Assembly (NCBI GenBank): GCA_012523305.1
Contig: JAAYIV010000001.1
Span: 1 to 57,595 of the forward strand
Origin: Spirochaetales bacterium
Lineage (GTDB): Bacteria; Spirochaetota; Spirochaetia; Sphaerochaetales; Sphaerochaetaceae
Direction: 5' to 3'
DNA length: 57,595 nucleotides
Below, one piece after another: positions 7,858 to 19,127 of the stretch (position 1 is the stretch's first letter; each line of letters begins with the position of its first letter). Made by a program: the position numbers and the translations under genes. The notes beneath the pieces were generated by a model that had not been told where the DNA came from, did not search any database, and saw nothing but the letters and a program-made list of their open reading frames with translations.

Positions 7858-8730
7858 ATGGAAGGATGCCTGTACCTTATCAAGCAGTATGTTCCCGGAT
7901 TGTCACCATCTGAACGGAAAGTGGCTGAATATCTGATCAATCACCCCGTGGAAGCGGTTGGATTTAACATCACAAAACTAGCTCAGAAAGCCAATACGAG
8001 TACCGCAGCGATTATTAGGTTCGCCAACCGCATAGGGTACAAAGGGTATTCCGATCTGCGATTGCATCTTGCAAAAGAGGTGTTTTCGACTGAGAAACCC
8101 CATGAAGACAGGCTGTTGATTGAACTTGACGAATCCACGACCACTGACGATATCGTGAAGACCATGGTGGGAATTACACATGAAAGCATTGAAGGATTGG
8201 CCAAAGTTATCGATCGTACCGCACTGGAAGCAGCTGTGGAAACGATTGCCACCGCCCGCCATATCGTGATTTGCGGTGTCGGGGCTTCGGGAATCGTGGG
8301 CACGGATTTGCAACAAAAACTTGCCCGTTTGGGACTTTTGGCGATCTACACGCCCGATTCCGACATGCAGATCGTTCAAGCGTGCGCATTAAAGGAAAAC
8401 GACGCATTGGTGGCCATTTCCTATTCTGGAGAAACGAATAAAGTCCTGCGAGTCGTTCAAGAGGCGAAAAACAACCTCACCCCGACGATCGCTATCACGC
8501 GAATCGGAGGAAACACTTTAACAAAGCGCTCTGACATCAATCTTTTCGTACCGAATATCGAATCGCTATTCCGCCAGGGTGCAACGATATCTAGAATCAA
8601 TCAACTCATGGTGGTGGATATCGTATATGCGATGATTCTCTCTCGTTTCAAGGGAAATACCAACGCGATTCTCAAACGCACATGGGAGGCGGTCTCCCAT
8701 GTGGGTGAAACTTCTGCCAATGCCGATTGA
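7858..8730 (+). CDS. RpiR/MurR family transcriptional regulator (HTH + SIS)
   Basis: A 290-residue regulator with an N-terminal RpiR helix-turn-helix (LSPSERKVAEYLINHP at residues 15-30, ITKLAQKANTSTAAIIRFAN at 39-58) and a C-terminal SIS sugar-phosphate-binding domain (HIVICGVGASGIVG near 134-147, ISYSGETNKVLRVV near 191-204). Such proteins sense a phosphosugar in the cytoplasm and control sugar uptake or catabolism. It abuts the ilvB gene tail-to-tail with no gap, so neighbours do not tell its target. No ribosome-binding site precedes the ATG; see the candidate leaderless promoter. Confidence 0.85.
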   Translation: MEGCLYLIKQYVPGLSPSERKVAEYLINHPVEAVGFNITKLAQKANTSTAAIIRFANRIGYKGYSDLRLHLAKEVFSTEKPHEDRLLIELDESTTTDDIVKTMVGITHESIEGLAKVIDRTALEAAVETIATARHIVICGVGASGIVGTDLQQKLARLGLLAIYTPDSDMQIVQACALKENDALVAISYSGETNKVLRVVQEAKNNLTPTIAITRIGGNTLTKRSDINLFVPNIESLFRQGATISRINQLMVVDIVYAMILSRFKGNTNAILKRTWEAVSHVGETSANAD

Positions 8731-10404
8731 CTATTGTTCGGGAGAATCCTCGATCATGTCATCGATCGAAGCTCCGGGGGCTACCATCGGAAAGACTTTG
8801 TTGTCCACCGGTATTTCGCAATCAACAAGTACCGGAGCATGAAGTGAGATCGCAGCGTTCAATACCATGGCAGGATCATCATCTATTCCAAGATGCATAC
8901 CGTTTATCCCGTAGGCTTGGGCGAGCTTGATCCAATCAACCGAGGTATCGAGCGTCGTTTCCGAATAACGGTGTTCATAAAAGAATGTCTGCCACTGACG
9001 GACCATGCCGAGAGTATGGTTGTTCATCAATAGAATTATAATCGGAAGATTGTAACGAGCGATGGTCGCCAATTCATTACAGTTCATCCTGAAACTTCCA
9101 TCTCCGGCTACATTCACAACCCTTTTATCCAGATTGCCAACTTGTGCACCGATGGCAGCTCCGGTACCATACCCCATCGTCCCCAATCCTCCTGAAGATA
9201 AAAATCTTCCCTTCGGATTGTGACAATAGAATTGGGCCGTCCACATCTGATGTTGCCCGACTTCGGTTACTATGATCGCATTTTCAGGCAGGAGTTGGTT
9301 CAAAGCGCGAAGGACTTGCTTTGAGCGTCTGTTCTCAACGGAGACTTTTATCGGATACTCTTGTTTCCACAATGCGATCTGCTCCATCCAAGAAGTATGG
9401 ACGATTGGGGAACGCTCGAGCATGGTATTCAATTCGCCCAGCACTTCCTTGATATCTCCGATGACATGATGTAGTGTCGGCATATTCTTATTGATCTCCG
9501 CGGGATCCACGTCAATCTGGACAATCTTTGCTTTTTTAGCGAACGCACTGGCTTTGCTCACAACGCGATCACTGAACCGGGCCCCGATGACGAGTAACAG
9601 GTCACAGCGATTTACCGCGATATTGGAAACCCTGGTCCCGTGCATTCCTATCATGCCTGTAAAACGTACATGATCGCAGGCTACCGCTCCTGTTCCCATG
9701 AACGACACTCCCATCGGGCTATCGATCAATTCGATGAACTTCGCAAGCTCACCTTGAGCATTCGCCCTGATCACACCGCCACCCACATAGAGCATCGGTC
9801 TTACTGATTCCCTGAGCATCTTGATTGTTTTTTCCAAAGCATTCTGCATCGGTCTCAAACGAATAATCGGGTCGGTGTCCGCCTTCTCATAATCACAGAT
9901 TGCAGCGCTCACATCCTTGGGAACATCGATGAGCACCGGCCCCGGCCTTCCCGATCTGGCTATCCTGAAGGCTTCTCTGATCGTAGGAGCCAATTCTCGC
10001 ACATCCTTCACGATATAATTATGTTTGGTGATCGGCATGGTGATACCTGTTATATCGACCTCCTGGAAACTATCCTTACCCAACAATGCCGTAGTCACAT
10101 TGCCGGTAAATGCGACAATCGGGATCGAATCCATGTAGGCTGTTGCCAGTCCGGTCACAAGATTGGTAGCACCCGGACCGCTGGTGGCAATGCAGACGCC
10201 CACCTTTCCAGTAGAACGGGCATATCCGTCCGCAGCGTGCGAGGCCCCTTGCTCATGTGAGGTAAGTATGTGACGAATGGATGACCGGTACTTGTACAAC
10301 GCATCATAGATATTGAGTACGGCTCCTCCGGGAAATCCGAATACCGTATCAACTTGCTGCTCAATCAAACATTCAATTAATATTTCTGATCCATTCAACT
10401 TCAT
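8731..10404 (-). CDS. ilvB: Acetolactate synthase, large (catalytic) subunit
   Basis: A ThDP-dependent enzyme that condenses two pyruvates to 2-acetolactate (valine and leucine branch) or pyruvate and 2-oxobutyrate to acetohydroxybutyrate (isoleucine branch). The 557-residue length fits. Visible are the N-terminal FGFPGGAVLNIYDALY, the catalytic Glu in SHEQGASHAADGYAR, and the ThDP motif GDGSFRMNCNELATIARYN followed by the NN pair. ATG 10404 is preferred over the in-frame GTG two codons earlier because AGGTGACT sits just before it. This is the last gene of the ilv-leu operon, 15 nt after ilvD, so its small subunit ilvN lies at the opposite end, about 10 kb upstream in the same transcript. Confidence 0.95.
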   Translation of the reverse strand: MKLNGSEILIECLIEQQVDTVFGFPGGAVLNIYDALYKYRSSIRHILTSHEQGASHAADGYARSTGKVGVCIATSGPGATNLVTGLATAYMDSIPIVAFTGNVTTALLGKDSFQEVDITGITMPITKHNYIVKDVRELAPTIREAFRIARSGRPGPVLIDVPKDVSAAICDYEKADTDPIIRLRPMQNALEKTIKMLRESVRPMLYVGGGVIRANAQGELAKFIELIDSPMGVSFMGTGAVACDHVRFTGMIGMHGTRVSNIAVNRCDLLLVIGARFSDRVVSKASAFAKKAKIVQIDVDPAEINKNMPTLHHVIGDIKEVLGELNTMLERSPIVHTSWMEQIALWKQEYPIKVSVENRRSKQVLRALNQLLPENAIIVTEVGQHQMWTAQFYCHNPKGRFLSSGGLGTMGYGTGAAIGAQVGNLDKRVVNVAGDGSFRMNCNELATIARYNLPIIILLMNNHTLGMVRQWQTFFYEHRYSETTLDTSVDWIKLAQAYGINGMHLGIDDDPAMVLNAAISLHAPVLVDCEIPVDNKVFPMVAPGASIDDMIEDSPEQ

Positions 10405-10419
10405 AGTCACCTCATGTAT

Positions 10420-12081
10420 TTAGTCAGCGAACACAGCTCCGCGTACCGCACTCGTAACCTGTTTGGCATAACGGGCCAAATATCCCTTCGTTATCTTCGG
10501 TTGCGGTGCTTTCCAAGCAATCCTTCGTTTCTCCAATTCTTTCTCATCCACAAGCAACGAGAGATTCCCTTTCTCAATATCGATCTCGATCATATCGCCT
10601 TCTTCTACCAACGCGATCGGACCCCCGACGGCTGCTTCCGGCGAAACGTGTCCGATTGAAGCACCTCTGGTTGCCCCGCTGAAACGGCCATCCGTGATCA
10701 AGGCAACCGATCTATCAAGGTTCATCCCGGCGATCGCAGACGTCGGGCCTAGCATCTCGCGCATTCCAGGCCCTCCTTTAGGGCCTTCGTAACGAATGAC
10801 AATGACATCACCGGAAGTAATCGTACCCTTGAGAATGGCATCGCTCACTTCTTCTTCCGAGTTAAACACTCTGGCCGGTCCTTTATGATGGAGCATCGAT
10901 GGATCCACGGCAGAGCGTTTTACCACCGCGCCTTCCGGTGCGAGATTTCCGCTCAGCACAGCGATTCCTCCGGTCACGCTGTAGGGATTGTTCGCAGGTC
11001 TGATTACGTCATGATCTTTGTTACGCGACTTGGCAATCTGATCTCCGATGGTGGTACAAGAGACTGTCTTCGCACTGTTGTCGATCAAACCAAGACTACT
11101 TAATTCCGTCATGACGGCCATCACACCGCCCGCTCTGTCCAGATCCTCGATATGATGGTGACCCGCAGGAGCCAAGTGGCACAAATTCGGAGTCCTGCTA
11201 CTGATTTCATTGGCGATGAAGATATCGAGATCGACATGGGCTTCATGGGCTATCGCAGGGAGATGCAACATACTGTTCGTACTGCATCCCAGTGCCATGT
11301 CGACTGCCAGAGCGTTGTTGAAAGCTTGTCTGGTCATGATATCCAAAGGCTTCACATCGTGTTTGAGCACTTCCATCACCGCATACCCGGCTTCTTTTGC
11401 CAATCGGTCACGCTCGGCATACACGGCTGGAATCGTTCCGTTTCCAGGAAGTGCCATGCCCAAGGCTTCGGTCAAACAGTTCATGCTGTTGGCAGTGAAC
11501 ATGCCCGAGCAGGAACCGCACGTCGGACAGGCAGAGTTCTCGAATGCAAGGAGCTCTTCGTCCCCGATCATCTTCGCCGCATGACTGCCAACCGCTTCGA
11601 ACATCGTCGACAGACTGATAGCTTTCCCGTCCTTCTTACCCGCAAGCATCGGTCCGCCAGAGACAAACACCGTAGGGATGTTAATCCGTGCCGCGGCCAT
11701 GAGCATCGCAGGTACGATTTTGTCACAATTCGGTACCATGACCAACGCGTCAAACGGGTGAGCCAACGCCATCGATTCGATGGAATCAGCGATCAACTCA
11801 CGGCTTGCCAATGAATATTTCATGCCGACATGGCCCATGGCAATACCGTCACAGACTCCGATAACCGAAAATTCGATCGGAGTTCCCCCCGCGGTTCTGA
11901 TTCCGGCTTTCACCGCATCAACAATTCGGTTCAAATGGACATGACCGGGAATGATCGAGTTGGCTGAATTCACCACACCGATCAACGGAGCGTTGATCTC
12001 GCGATCGGTAAGGCCCAAAGCTTTCAATAATGATCTATGGGGAGCACGGACGGCTCCTTTCTTCATCGCATCGCTTCTCAT
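10420..12081 (-). CDS. ilvD: Dihydroxy-acid dehydratase
   Basis: Dehydrates dihydroxyisovalerate and dihydroxymethylvalerate to the 2-keto acids of valine/leucine and isoleucine. The 553-residue protein has the iron-sulfur ligands expected of the family ([14 protein letters not shown] near residues 116-129 and [16 protein letters not shown] near 190-205) and the [17 protein letters not shown] segment. It starts with an ATGA overlap with the stop of ilvE, so it is translationally coupled. Oxygen sensitivity of the cluster would suit an anaerobe. Confidence 0.95.
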   Translation of the reverse strand: MRSDAMKKGAVRAPHRSLLKALGLTDREINAPLIGVVNSANSIIPGHVHLNRIVDAVKAGIRTAGGTPIEFSVIGVCDGIAMGHVGMKYSLASRELIADSIESMALAHPFDALVMVPNCDKIVPAMLMAAARINIPTVFVSGGPMLAGKKDGKAISLSTMFEAVGSHAAKMIGDEELLAFENSACPTCGSCSGMFTANSMNCLTEALGMALPGNGTIPAVYAERDRLAKEAGYAVMEVLKHDVKPLDIMTRQAFNNALAVDMALGCSTNSMLHLPAIAHEAHVDLDIFIANEISSRTPNLCHLAPAGHHHIEDLDRAGGVMAVMTELSSLGLIDNSAKTVSCTTIGDQIAKSRNKDHDVIRPANNPYSVTGGIAVLSGNLAPEGAVVKRSAVDPSMLHHKGPARVFNSEEEVSDAILKGTITSGDVIVIRYEGPKGGPGMREMLGPTSAIAGMNLDRSVALITDGRFSGATRGASIGHVSPEAAVGGPIALVEEGDMIEIDIEKGNLSLLVDEKELEKRRIAWKAPQPKITKGYLARYAKQVTSAVRGAVFAD

Positions 12082-12962
12082 ATCTTTGCTCCGTTTTCAG
12101 GTTTTTTCGTATACTCCCTGAATGCTTGTAACAGCTTCATCGTCACTGATCCTGCAACCCCGCCGGCTATCTTTCTTCCGTCCAATTCTGTCAGGGCTAT
12201 GATTTCAGCTGCGGTTCCGGTGAGGAACGCTTCATCCGCATTTAGTAAATTGTAATGGGTAAACGGTTCCTCTTTCACGACATATCCAAGTTCTCGGGCA
12301 ATTTTTATCACTGATTGGCGTGTTATTCCGTCCAGTGTGCCAAGCCATACCGGAGGAGTTAAGATTTCATCGTCTTTCACCATGAAGACATTATCTCCGG
12401 TACACTCGGTCACTATTCCATCATCGTTGAGCATCAAAGCTTCATCGGCACCATAGCGATGGGCTTCGATCGAAGCCAGGATGCTATTCAGATAATTCAG
12501 GCTCTTGATCTGCGGATCGATAATCGTGGCCTTGTTCCTTCTGTAACTGCTCGTGATGACGTTCAGGCCACGCCTATAAGCTTCTTCAGGGTATAGGGCG
12601 ACCTGACCGGCAATACAGAACAAACGGGGCTTATGTGCTTCTGGTTTTGGATACAATCCCAATCCGTCAGCACCACGGGTACACACCAATCGGACATAAC
12701 CATCAGAAATATTGTTTTTCCTGCAGGAATCCAGCACGACTTCAGTCATTCCCTTTTTGTCGAAGGGAAGTTGGAGAAACAATGCATTAGCTCCGGCAAA
12801 AAACCGGTCGATGTGATCTTTGAGTTTGAATACTTGGCCATGATAAGCACGAATCCCTTCAAATACGCCGTCTCCATATAAAACCGCATGGTCGAATACC
12901 GAAATCTTTGCTTGCTCAACCGGTACGAATTGTCCATCCAAATATACTAATTGTCCGCTCAT
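12078..12962 (-). CDS. ilvE: Branched-chain amino acid aminotransferase
   Basis: A fold-type IV PLP enzyme of 294 residues that makes Val, Leu and Ile from their keto acids. The N-terminus VSVFD-like block ([19 protein letters not shown], residues 18-36) and the region with the PLP lysine ([18 protein letters not shown], near 150-167) are typical, as is [26 protein letters not shown] precedes the ATG. It overlaps ilvD by four bases and follows leuB by 21 bases. D-amino-acid transaminases share the fold, but the operon settles the role. Confidence 0.93.
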   Translation of the reverse strand: MSGQLVYLDGQFVPVEQAKISVFDHAVLYGDGVFEGIRAYHGQVFKLKDHIDRFFAGANALFLQLPFDKKGMTEVVLDSCRKNNISDGYVRLVCTRGADGLGLYPKPEAHKPRLFCIAGQVALYPEEAYRRGLNVITSSYRRNKATIIDPQIKSLNYLNSILASIEAHRYGADEALMLNDDGIVTECTGDNVFMVKDDEILTPPVWLGTLDGITRQSVIKIARELGYVVKEEPFTHYNLLNADEAFLTGTAAEIIALTELDGRKIAGGVAGSVTMKLLQAFREYTKKPENGAKI

Positions 12963-12983
12963 ACTTCTCTCCTTTTAACCATC

Positions 12984-14048
12984 TCAGATGGCCTGAGCAA
13001 TCAATGATCCCATTTCTTTTGTTCCAACCGGATGCATCTGTGAACTCATTATGTCCAGTGTCCTATAACCATCGTCAAGCACTTTACTTATTGCAGTCTC
13101 GATAACGGCAGCTTCTTCTTCCAAATTAAAGCTGTGACGAAGCATCATGGCAACCGAAAGAATTGTTGCGATGGGATTCGCTTTGTCCTGCCCCGCTATA
13201 TCGGGAGCGGATCCGTGAATCGGTTCGTACATGCCGAAGGAGTCTTCACGAAGGCTTGCCGACGGCAACATGCCGATGCTTCCGGTGATCATGCTTGCCT
13301 CGTCGCTGAGGATATCTCCAAACATATTGGTAGTTACGATCACATCAAATTGCTTGGGATTTCTGACCAATTGCATCGCTGCGTTATCAACATACATATG
13401 GCTGACGGTAACTAGCGGATACTCCGTTGCCACACGGTTGACTACCGAACGCCACAACCTGCTCGATTCAAGGATATTTGCCTTGTCAACACTCATCAGT
13501 TTCTTCTTACGTTTCATTGCTAATTCAAAGGCTTTCCGTGCAATTCTTTCAACTTCCAGCTCTGAATAAGCCATCGTATCATACGCACGAGTTCCATTTT
13601 CATTTCTTCCGCGATCACCGAAATAGATTCCGCCGGTGAGCTCTCGGACCACCATCAAATCAAGGCCGCCTTCGATGATGTGATCTTTTAACGGACAGGC
13701 TTCTGAAAGCTGCCGATAGAGGATCGCAGGTCGTAAATTACAGAATAATTTCAACCCTCCACGCAACCCGAGCAATGCTTTTTCAGGACGCATATCGCCT
13801 TTCAGGTCATCCCACTTCGGACCGCCAACGGAACCTAACAAGACAGCCTGGGCATCGGCACATCCGAGCAGGGTAGATTCTGGCAACGGTTCGCCAACCG
13901 AATCGATAGCCACTCCTCCGGCGAGGTAAAACGAGAAATCAAGCGTATGGTTAAACTTTTTGGCGACTTCACCGAGTACTTTGATTCCTTCGGCCACGAT
14001 ATCGGGGCCGATCCCGTCACCGGGAATAACCGCAATCTTCAATTTCAT
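12984..14048 (-). CDS. leuB: 3-isopropylmalate dehydrogenase (also probable beta-methylmalate dehydrogenase)
   Basis: NAD-dependent oxidative decarboxylase that converts 3-isopropylmalate to 2-ketoisocaproate. With citramalate synthase in the same operon it probably also turns erythro-3-methylmalate into 2-oxobutyrate. The 354 residues begin [16 protein letters not shown]; the frame stays open 29 codons further upstream, but AAGGAG before ATG 14048 and the ATGA overlap with leuD fix this start. [31 protein letters not shown] and [14 protein letters not shown] are family signatures. Confidence 0.95.
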   Translation of the reverse strand: MKLKIAVIPGDGIGPDIVAEGIKVLGEVAKKFNHTLDFSFYLAGGVAIDSVGEPLPESTLLGCADAQAVLLGSVGGPKWDDLKGDMRPEKALLGLRGGLKLFCNLRPAILYRQLSEACPLKDHIIEGGLDLMVVRELTGGIYFGDRGRNENGTRAYDTMAYSELEVERIARKAFELAMKRKKKLMSVDKANILESSRLWRSVVNRVATEYPLVTVSHMYVDNAAMQLVRNPKQFDVIVTTNMFGDILSDEASMITGSIGMLPSASLREDSFGMYEPIHGSAPDIAGQDKANPIATILSVAMMLRHSFNLEEEAAVIETAISKVLDDGYRTLDIMSSQMHPVGTKEMGSLIAQAI

Positions 14049-14539
14049 TTCGCCATCTCCTTCTTCAGATACTGTACCAACCCTTCTGCTTCGATCATTT
14101 TTTGGATAAACGGAGGAAATGCTTCTGCTTTCCAACTTTCGTTTGTCGTGAGATTGCTGATCAATCCGCTAGTAAAATCGACCTCTACCGTATCGCCATC
14201 CCTGATTCCCTTTACAGCTTCGGGACATTCGAGAATGGGTAGTCCGATATTGATTGAATTACGATAGAAAATTCGGGCAAAGGATGAAGCGATAACACAA
14301 CTGATCTTTGCTGTTTTTATCGCCAGCGGGGCATGTTCACGAGAAGAACCGCAACCGAAATTCTTATCGGCCACAATGATGTCCCCCGCTTTGACCCTCT
14401 TGATGAACGTCGGGTCGATATCTTCCATGCAGTGCGAAGCCAATTCGGCGGCGTCGGAGGTGTTGAGATACCGTGCCGGGATGATCACATCCGTATCCAC
14501 ATTATCTTTATAGCGAAAAACTGTTCCGTGTGCTTTCAT
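14045..14539 (-). CDS. leuD: 3-isopropylmalate dehydratase, small subunit
   Basis: The 164-residue swivel subunit of isopropylmalate isomerase, of the short type found in archaea and many anaerobes. Seen: [17 protein letters not shown] near residues 10-26, and [18 protein letters not shown] near 58-75, the substrate-recognition loop. Together with LeuC it isomerises 2- to 3-isopropylmalate and probably citramalate to methylmalate. It begins one base after the leuC stop and overlaps leuB by four bases. Confidence 0.93.
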   Translation of the reverse strand: MKAHGTVFRYKDNVDTDVIIPARYLNTSDAAELASHCMEDIDPTFIKRVKAGDIIVADKNFGCGSSREHAPLAIKTAKISCVIASSFARIFYRNSINIGLPILECPEAVKGIRDGDTVEVDFTSGLISNLTTNESWKAEAFPPFIQKMIEAEGLVQYLKKEMAK

Positions 14540-14540
14540 C

Positions 14541-15809
14541 TTAATTGACTCCTATCTCTTCGGGATTGGCTATCCTGCCGGTCAAGGCCGAAGCGGCGGC
14601 CACTGCCGGGCTTGCCAGATACACTTCACTTTGAACATGTCCCATTCGACCTACAAAATTCCTATTGGTGGTCGCGACAGCCCGTTCTCCCTCAGCCAAA
14701 ATTCCCATATGTCCGCCAAGGCATGGGCCGCATGTCGGTGTGCTCACCACCGCCCCTGCTTCAACAAAAATTCTTAACAATCCCTCTTCCATGGCCTGCA
14801 GATAGATTTGTTGGGTGGCAGGGAATATGATGGTCCTCACTCCTTTGGCAACCTTACGGCCTTTCAACAGTTGAGCTGCCACCCTAAGATCGCTTATCCG
14901 GCCATTGGTACAAGAACCGATCACCACTTGGTCAATCGGCACGTTTCCAACCTCATCGATAGTTTTTGCATTTTCCGGTAGGTGGGGGAACGCAACTGTC
15001 GGTCTGATAGCTCCAAGATCGATATCGACAGTCCTCTCATACTCGGCATCGCTGTCAGCTTCATACACCTTGGGGAGCCGCTTGCAATGTGAAGCCACAT
15101 ACTCCAGGGCAACCGCGTCGACCGGGAATATTCCATTTTTCGCACCGGCTTCAATAGCCATGTTGCACACGGTGAACCTGTCATCCATCGTGGTGGAGGC
15201 CACTCCTGTGCCACAGAATTCAATTGACTTGTACAGGGCACCGTCGACACCGATCATGCCGATGATGTGAAGCACCAGGTCCTTTCCCGATACCCATCGG
15301 GTAAATGTACCTGTCAGATTAAAGCGAATAGCTTGTGGGATTTTGAACCATAGCTTGCCCGTTGCCATCGCGGCTGCCATATCTGTGCTGCCGACACCGG
15401 TTGAAAACGCTCCCAGGGCTCCGTACGTGCAGGTATGACTATCGGCACCGATAATCAGGTCCCCTGCGTTCACCAAGCCCTGTTCCGGAAGCAATGCATG
15501 TTCGATTCCCATCTGACCCACTTCAAAATAGTGTTCGATATCAAAATCATGGGCGAACTGTCGCATGCACTTGCATTGCTGGGCAGCTTTGATATCCTTA
15601 TTGGGTGTAAAGTGATCCGGGACCAACGCGACTTTGCTTTTGTCGAACACCTTATCGAGATTGAATTTCGCGAATTCTTTTATCGCTACCGGGGATGTGA
15701 TGTCATTGCCCAACACTAGATCGACATCGGCCATCACCAATTGCCCAGGATGGACTTGTGGCAATCCAGCATGTTCTGCCAGGATTTTCTGTGTCATTGT
15801 CATGCTCAT
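14541..15809 (-). CDS. leuC: 3-isopropylmalate dehydratase, large subunit
   Basis: The 422-residue catalytic subunit, carrying the aconitase-type [4Fe-4S] cluster. Cluster cysteines are seen in [16 protein letters not shown] near residue 301 and [13 protein letters not shown] near 359-371. [20 protein letters not shown] near 117-136 is also typical. It is the shorter, archaeal-type LeuC that works with the short LeuD following it. The start overlaps the end of cimA by four bases, with GGAG 7 nt upstream. A homoaconitase or dimethylmalate dehydratase would look similar, but the operon supports leucine/citramalate use. Confidence 0.93.
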   Translation of the reverse strand: MSMTMTQKILAEHAGLPQVHPGQLVMADVDLVLGNDITSPVAIKEFAKFNLDKVFDKSKVALVPDHFTPNKDIKAAQQCKCMRQFAHDFDIEHYFEVGQMGIEHALLPEQGLVNAGDLIIGADSHTCTYGALGAFSTGVGSTDMAAAMATGKLWFKIPQAIRFNLTGTFTRWVSGKDLVLHIIGMIGVDGALYKSIEFCGTGVASTTMDDRFTVCNMAIEAGAKNGIFPVDAVALEYVASHCKRLPKVYEADSDAEYERTVDIDLGAIRPTVAFPHLPENAKTIDEVGNVPIDQVVIGSCTNGRISDLRVAAQLLKGRKVAKGVRTIIFPATQQIYLQAMEEGLLRIFVEAGAVVSTPTCGPCLGGHMGILAEGERAVATTNRNFVGRMGHVQSEVYLASPAVAAASALTGRIANPEEIGVN

Positions 15810-17440
15810 GCATTTGCTCCTTGATGTGAATCGACGGGAGCAGCCACTCCCTCTTTCATTAATTTGTATTCAATCGAATCAACCAATGCCATCCAACTGG
15901 CATCGATGATATCGGCAGATACCCCGACTGTCGACCAGTTCGTGCTGCCATCGGTTGTTTCTATGAGAACCCGTACTTGAGCTGCGGTCGCGCTACGGGA
16001 ATCAAGCACACGGACCTTGTAATCCGTGAGGTGCATTCCATTCAAGGACGGATAGAATCCTTCCAGGACTTTACGCAGGGCCTTATCAAGGGCGTGTACG
16101 GGACCGTCGCCTTGGGCTACCGCTATCGCTGATTGTCCGTCCACATGTACTTTCACCACCGCAGTATGACTTGTTTCAGGTCCGCCTATCAATGGTCTTT
16201 CGCCCAAGGTCTTGTAGTGATCGAGGGTGAAATAGGGGTGGTACGTTCCCAAGTGTTTGCAAATGATCAATTCAAACGAACTTTCAGCTCCTTCGAATTG
16301 ATATCCGGCCATCTCCATCCGTTTCAAGGTATTGATGATCGCTTTTGTCCTTTCATCGTCCTTACCGATCGACGGCGCATATTTCTGGATTCGATTCAGC
16401 ACCATCGCCCTGCCGGCGACTTCACTCATCAAAAGCCTTCGTTCATTGCCAACGAGTTCGGGATCGATATGTTCGAAGGAAAGCGGATTTTTTGCAATTC
16501 CGTCGATGTGCATCCCGCCTTTATGAGTAAAAGCGCTGATACCGACATACGGCATACCGTCAGAGATACCGATATTGGCGATTTCGGCGACCGATCGAGT
16601 GATCAATGTGAGTTTTGTCAATGATCCTGGCAATAATACTTCATAGCCCATCTTAATACTCAGCGTGGGAATCAAGGTCGCCAGATTGGCATTTCCGCAC
16701 CGTTCGCCAAACCCGACGAGCGTTCCCTGGACTTGTCTCGCACCCGATTCCACGGCCATCAAAGAATTGGCTTCCGCACATGAAGAATCGTTATGAGTGT
16801 GGATTCCGATAGCAATCTTTGAATATGTACGCTTCAATGTGTCTACGACCAGATGTGTGATTTCCTTGACGTATGTCGGCAGCGATCCTCCTCTCGTATC
16901 ACATAACACCAACGTTTTTGCTCCGGCATCGGCGGCCGCTTCCAAAGTCTTCATCGCATAATCGGGATTACTTTTATAACCGTCAAAGAAGTGCTCTGCA
17001 TCGAATAGCACTGTTTTCCCTTTTGCAACCAGATATGCTATGGTCTCGCGTATCATAGCGATATTTTCCGCTAATGTCGTTCGTAGAATATCGGTGACTT
17101 GGAAATCCCAACTTTTGCCAAAGATCGAGATCGTATCGGTTCCGGCTGATAGCAGTTGGGCTATACCCGTATCGTTCGCAGCGTTGCTCGACGGTCTGCG
17201 AGTTGAGCCGAAAGCAACCAGCTCGATGTGGTTAAGGTGCAAATTCGCAGCTTCTTTGAAGAACTCAAGATCTTTAGGGTTTGATCCCGGATTACCGGCT
17301 TCGGCATAATCCACCCCGAGTTCATCCAAGAGTTGCACAATCTTCAATTTATCCAAAACGGAGAATGAGATTCCTTCTGCCTGTGCGCCATCACGTAAAG
17401 TGGAATCAAAAATCTCGATCCTCTTTTTGTTATTCTCCAT
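15806..17440 (-). CDS. cimA: (R)-citramalate synthase
   Basis: Condenses acetyl-CoA with pyruvate to citramalate, the first step of the threonine-independent isoleucine route. The 544-residue protein has a DRE-TIM aldolase domain beginning [20 protein letters not shown], the metal-binding [16 protein letters not shown] region, and a C-terminal LeuA_dimer regulatory domain ([16 protein letters not shown] and after). DGAQAEG in place of the DGEQAPG seen in the neighbouring leuA marks the citramalate synthase branch. It starts two bases after the leuA stop. No threonine deaminase gene is in the operon, which agrees with this route. Confidence 0.92.
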   Translation of the reverse strand: MENNKKRIEIFDSTLRDGAQAEGISFSVLDKLKIVQLLDELGVDYAEAGNPGSNPKDLEFFKEAANLHLNHIELVAFGSTRRPSSNAANDTGIAQLLSAGTDTISIFGKSWDFQVTDILRTTLAENIAMIRETIAYLVAKGKTVLFDAEHFFDGYKSNPDYAMKTLEAAADAGAKTLVLCDTRGGSLPTYVKEITHLVVDTLKRTYSKIAIGIHTHNDSSCAEANSLMAVESGARQVQGTLVGFGERCGNANLATLIPTLSIKMGYEVLLPGSLTKLTLITRSVAEIANIGISDGMPYVGISAFTHKGGMHIDGIAKNPLSFEHIDPELVGNERRLLMSEVAGRAMVLNRIQKYAPSIGKDDERTKAIINTLKRMEMAGYQFEGAESSFELIICKHLGTYHPYFTLDHYKTLGERPLIGGPETSHTAVVKVHVDGQSAIAVAQGDGPVHALDKALRKVLEGFYPSLNGMHLTDYKVRVLDSRSATAAQVRVLIETTDGSTNWSTVGVSADIIDASWMALVDSIEYKLMKEGVAAPVDSHQGANA

Positions 17441-17442
17441 AT

Positions 17443-19095
17443 CTAGAGCTCCTTGGTTACATCTTCCTTGACAGTTCCACTGACTTTCATGTCACGTGAG
17501 AGTGCTTCTTGAGAAAGAGTCACCCATGATTTGGCTTTTGCTCCGGCACTGAGAAATCCTTCCTGGTTTGGGAGTGAAAGATTCTGTTCCGATGCTTCAA
17601 TCATTCTGTTGACCGCCGCCAACAACCCGAGCATGCTTGCTTCGATGACGTCGGTACTTACCCCTCTGCCCCGGAAAACTCCGTTTTCATCCGATATCTT
17701 CACCAACACCTCGCCCAAAGCATCACGGTGCTCGGTAACAGCTCTCAATTGATAATCTTCAAGAACGTACGGATGCTTGATGATTCGTTCGACAGCCTTG
17801 AAACATGCATACACCGGGCCGGTAGCCATCTCAACCGCCTGCATCCGTTTATCGTCACGCTTGAGCGTGACGCAAGCCGTTGCAGTCATGTTGTTACCGC
17901 TGTTGACGACAAAATTCACTAGTTCGTAAATCTTCGGGGCGGCTTGTGTCCCGCTTTCCATCATTGCAATGAGATCGCGATCGGTTATCTCTTTTTTCTT
18001 GTCGGCAACACTCTTGAAATCACTGAACAGCTTAGATGCCATCTCGGTTGTAAGTTGATATCCGAGTTCTTCCATCCGTCGGACAAACGCATGCTGACCC
18101 GAATGCTTTCCCAACACCATGGTCGTCTTTTTCAACCCGATCGATTCGGGAGTCATGATTTCGTACGTCTTGGAATTGGCCATCATCCCGTGTTGATGGA
18201 TACCTGATTCATGGGCAAATGCATTTGCTCCGACTATAGCTTTGTTCGGGGCAACGGCGACGCCTGTTATCGACGAGAGCAACCTGCTTGTCGGGTAAAG
18301 TTCTTCAGTTTTCAAGTCATAAGAGAAATCGTACAGATCGGGACGGGTCCTGATGGCCATCACGACTTCTTCGACCGCTGCGTTTCCTGCACGTTCTCCG
18401 ATACCGCCGATGGTACATTCAGCTTGTCTGGCACCTGAACGCAAACCGGCCAACGTATTGGCGACAGCGAGACCGAGATCGTTATGGCAATGAACTGAGA
18501 GTATTGCCTTGTCAATATTCACGACATTGTTCATGATCTTGGCAATCAAGGCACCGAATTCCTCAGGCATGCCATAGCCCACGGTATCGGGAATATTGAT
18601 AATCGAGGCTCCCGATTCGATTGCTGTTTCGATGACATCATATAAAAAATCGATATCGCTGCGAGAAGCATCTTCAGCTGAAAACTCGACTTCAGGACAG
18701 AGATCTCGCGCATAACGCACCATCGATGCAACCTGATCGAGTGCTTGCTGGCGACTCATCTTCAACTTGTACTCAAGATGCAGGTCACTGGTCGCGATGA
18801 ATGTATGGATCCTCGGTCGCTGTGCCTGTTTCACCGCTTCCCACGCACAATCGATATCTTTTTTCAGCGCCCTAGACAGGGAGGCCACCGTACAATGCCG
18901 CATCGTTTTGGCAATTGCTTCAACCGAAGCAAAATCGCCGGGCGAGGCAATGGCGAAGCCAGCTTCAATCACATCCACGTTCAATAGTTCGAGCTGTCGG
19001 GCCATTCGAAGTTTTTCTTCCAGGTTCATACTGTATCCCGGAGCTTGTTCGCCGTCCCTCAATGTCGTATCGAAAATCGTAATGTGTTCTGCCAT
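17443..19095 (-). CDS. leuA: 2-isopropylmalate synthase
   Basis: Condenses acetyl-CoA with 2-ketoisovalerate, the committed step to leucine. The 550 residues comprise a catalytic TIM barrel (FDTTLRDGEQAPGYSMNLEE, residues 8-27; LSVHCHNDLGLAVANTLAG, near 201-219) and a C-terminal allosteric LeuA_dimer domain where leucine normally binds. Length and motifs are typical of the main bacterial LeuA. GAGAGGTGAGACA precedes the ATG. It lies 32 bases after ilvC. Confidence 0.95.
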   Translation of the reverse strand: MAEHITIFDTTLRDGEQAPGYSMNLEEKLRMARQLELLNVDVIEAGFAIASPGDFASVEAIAKTMRHCTVASLSRALKKDIDCAWEAVKQAQRPRIHTFIATSDLHLEYKLKMSRQQALDQVASMVRYARDLCPEVEFSAEDASRSDIDFLYDVIETAIESGASIINIPDTVGYGMPEEFGALIAKIMNNVVNIDKAILSVHCHNDLGLAVANTLAGLRSGARQAECTIGGIGERAGNAAVEEVVMAIRTRPDLYDFSYDLKTEELYPTSRLLSSITGVAVAPNKAIVGANAFAHESGIHQHGMMANSKTYEIMTPESIGLKKTTMVLGKHSGQHAFVRRMEELGYQLTTEMASKLFSDFKSVADKKKEITDRDLIAMMESGTQAAPKIYELVNFVVNSGNNMTATACVTLKRDDKRMQAVEMATGPVYACFKAVERIIKHPYVLEDYQLRAVTEHRDALGEVLVKISDENGVFRGRGVSTDVIEASMLGLLAAVNRMIEASEQNLSLPNQEGFLSAGAKAKSWVTLSQEALSRDMKVSGTVKEDVTKEL

Positions 19096-19127
19096 TGTCT
19101 CACCTCTCTTGTTTCGGGAATTACCCG

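Noticed and set aside
11152-11814. A 220-codon open frame on the plus strand inside ilvD
   Set aside because: Antisense shadow of a clear, conserved gene; no ribosome-binding site and no recognisable domain.
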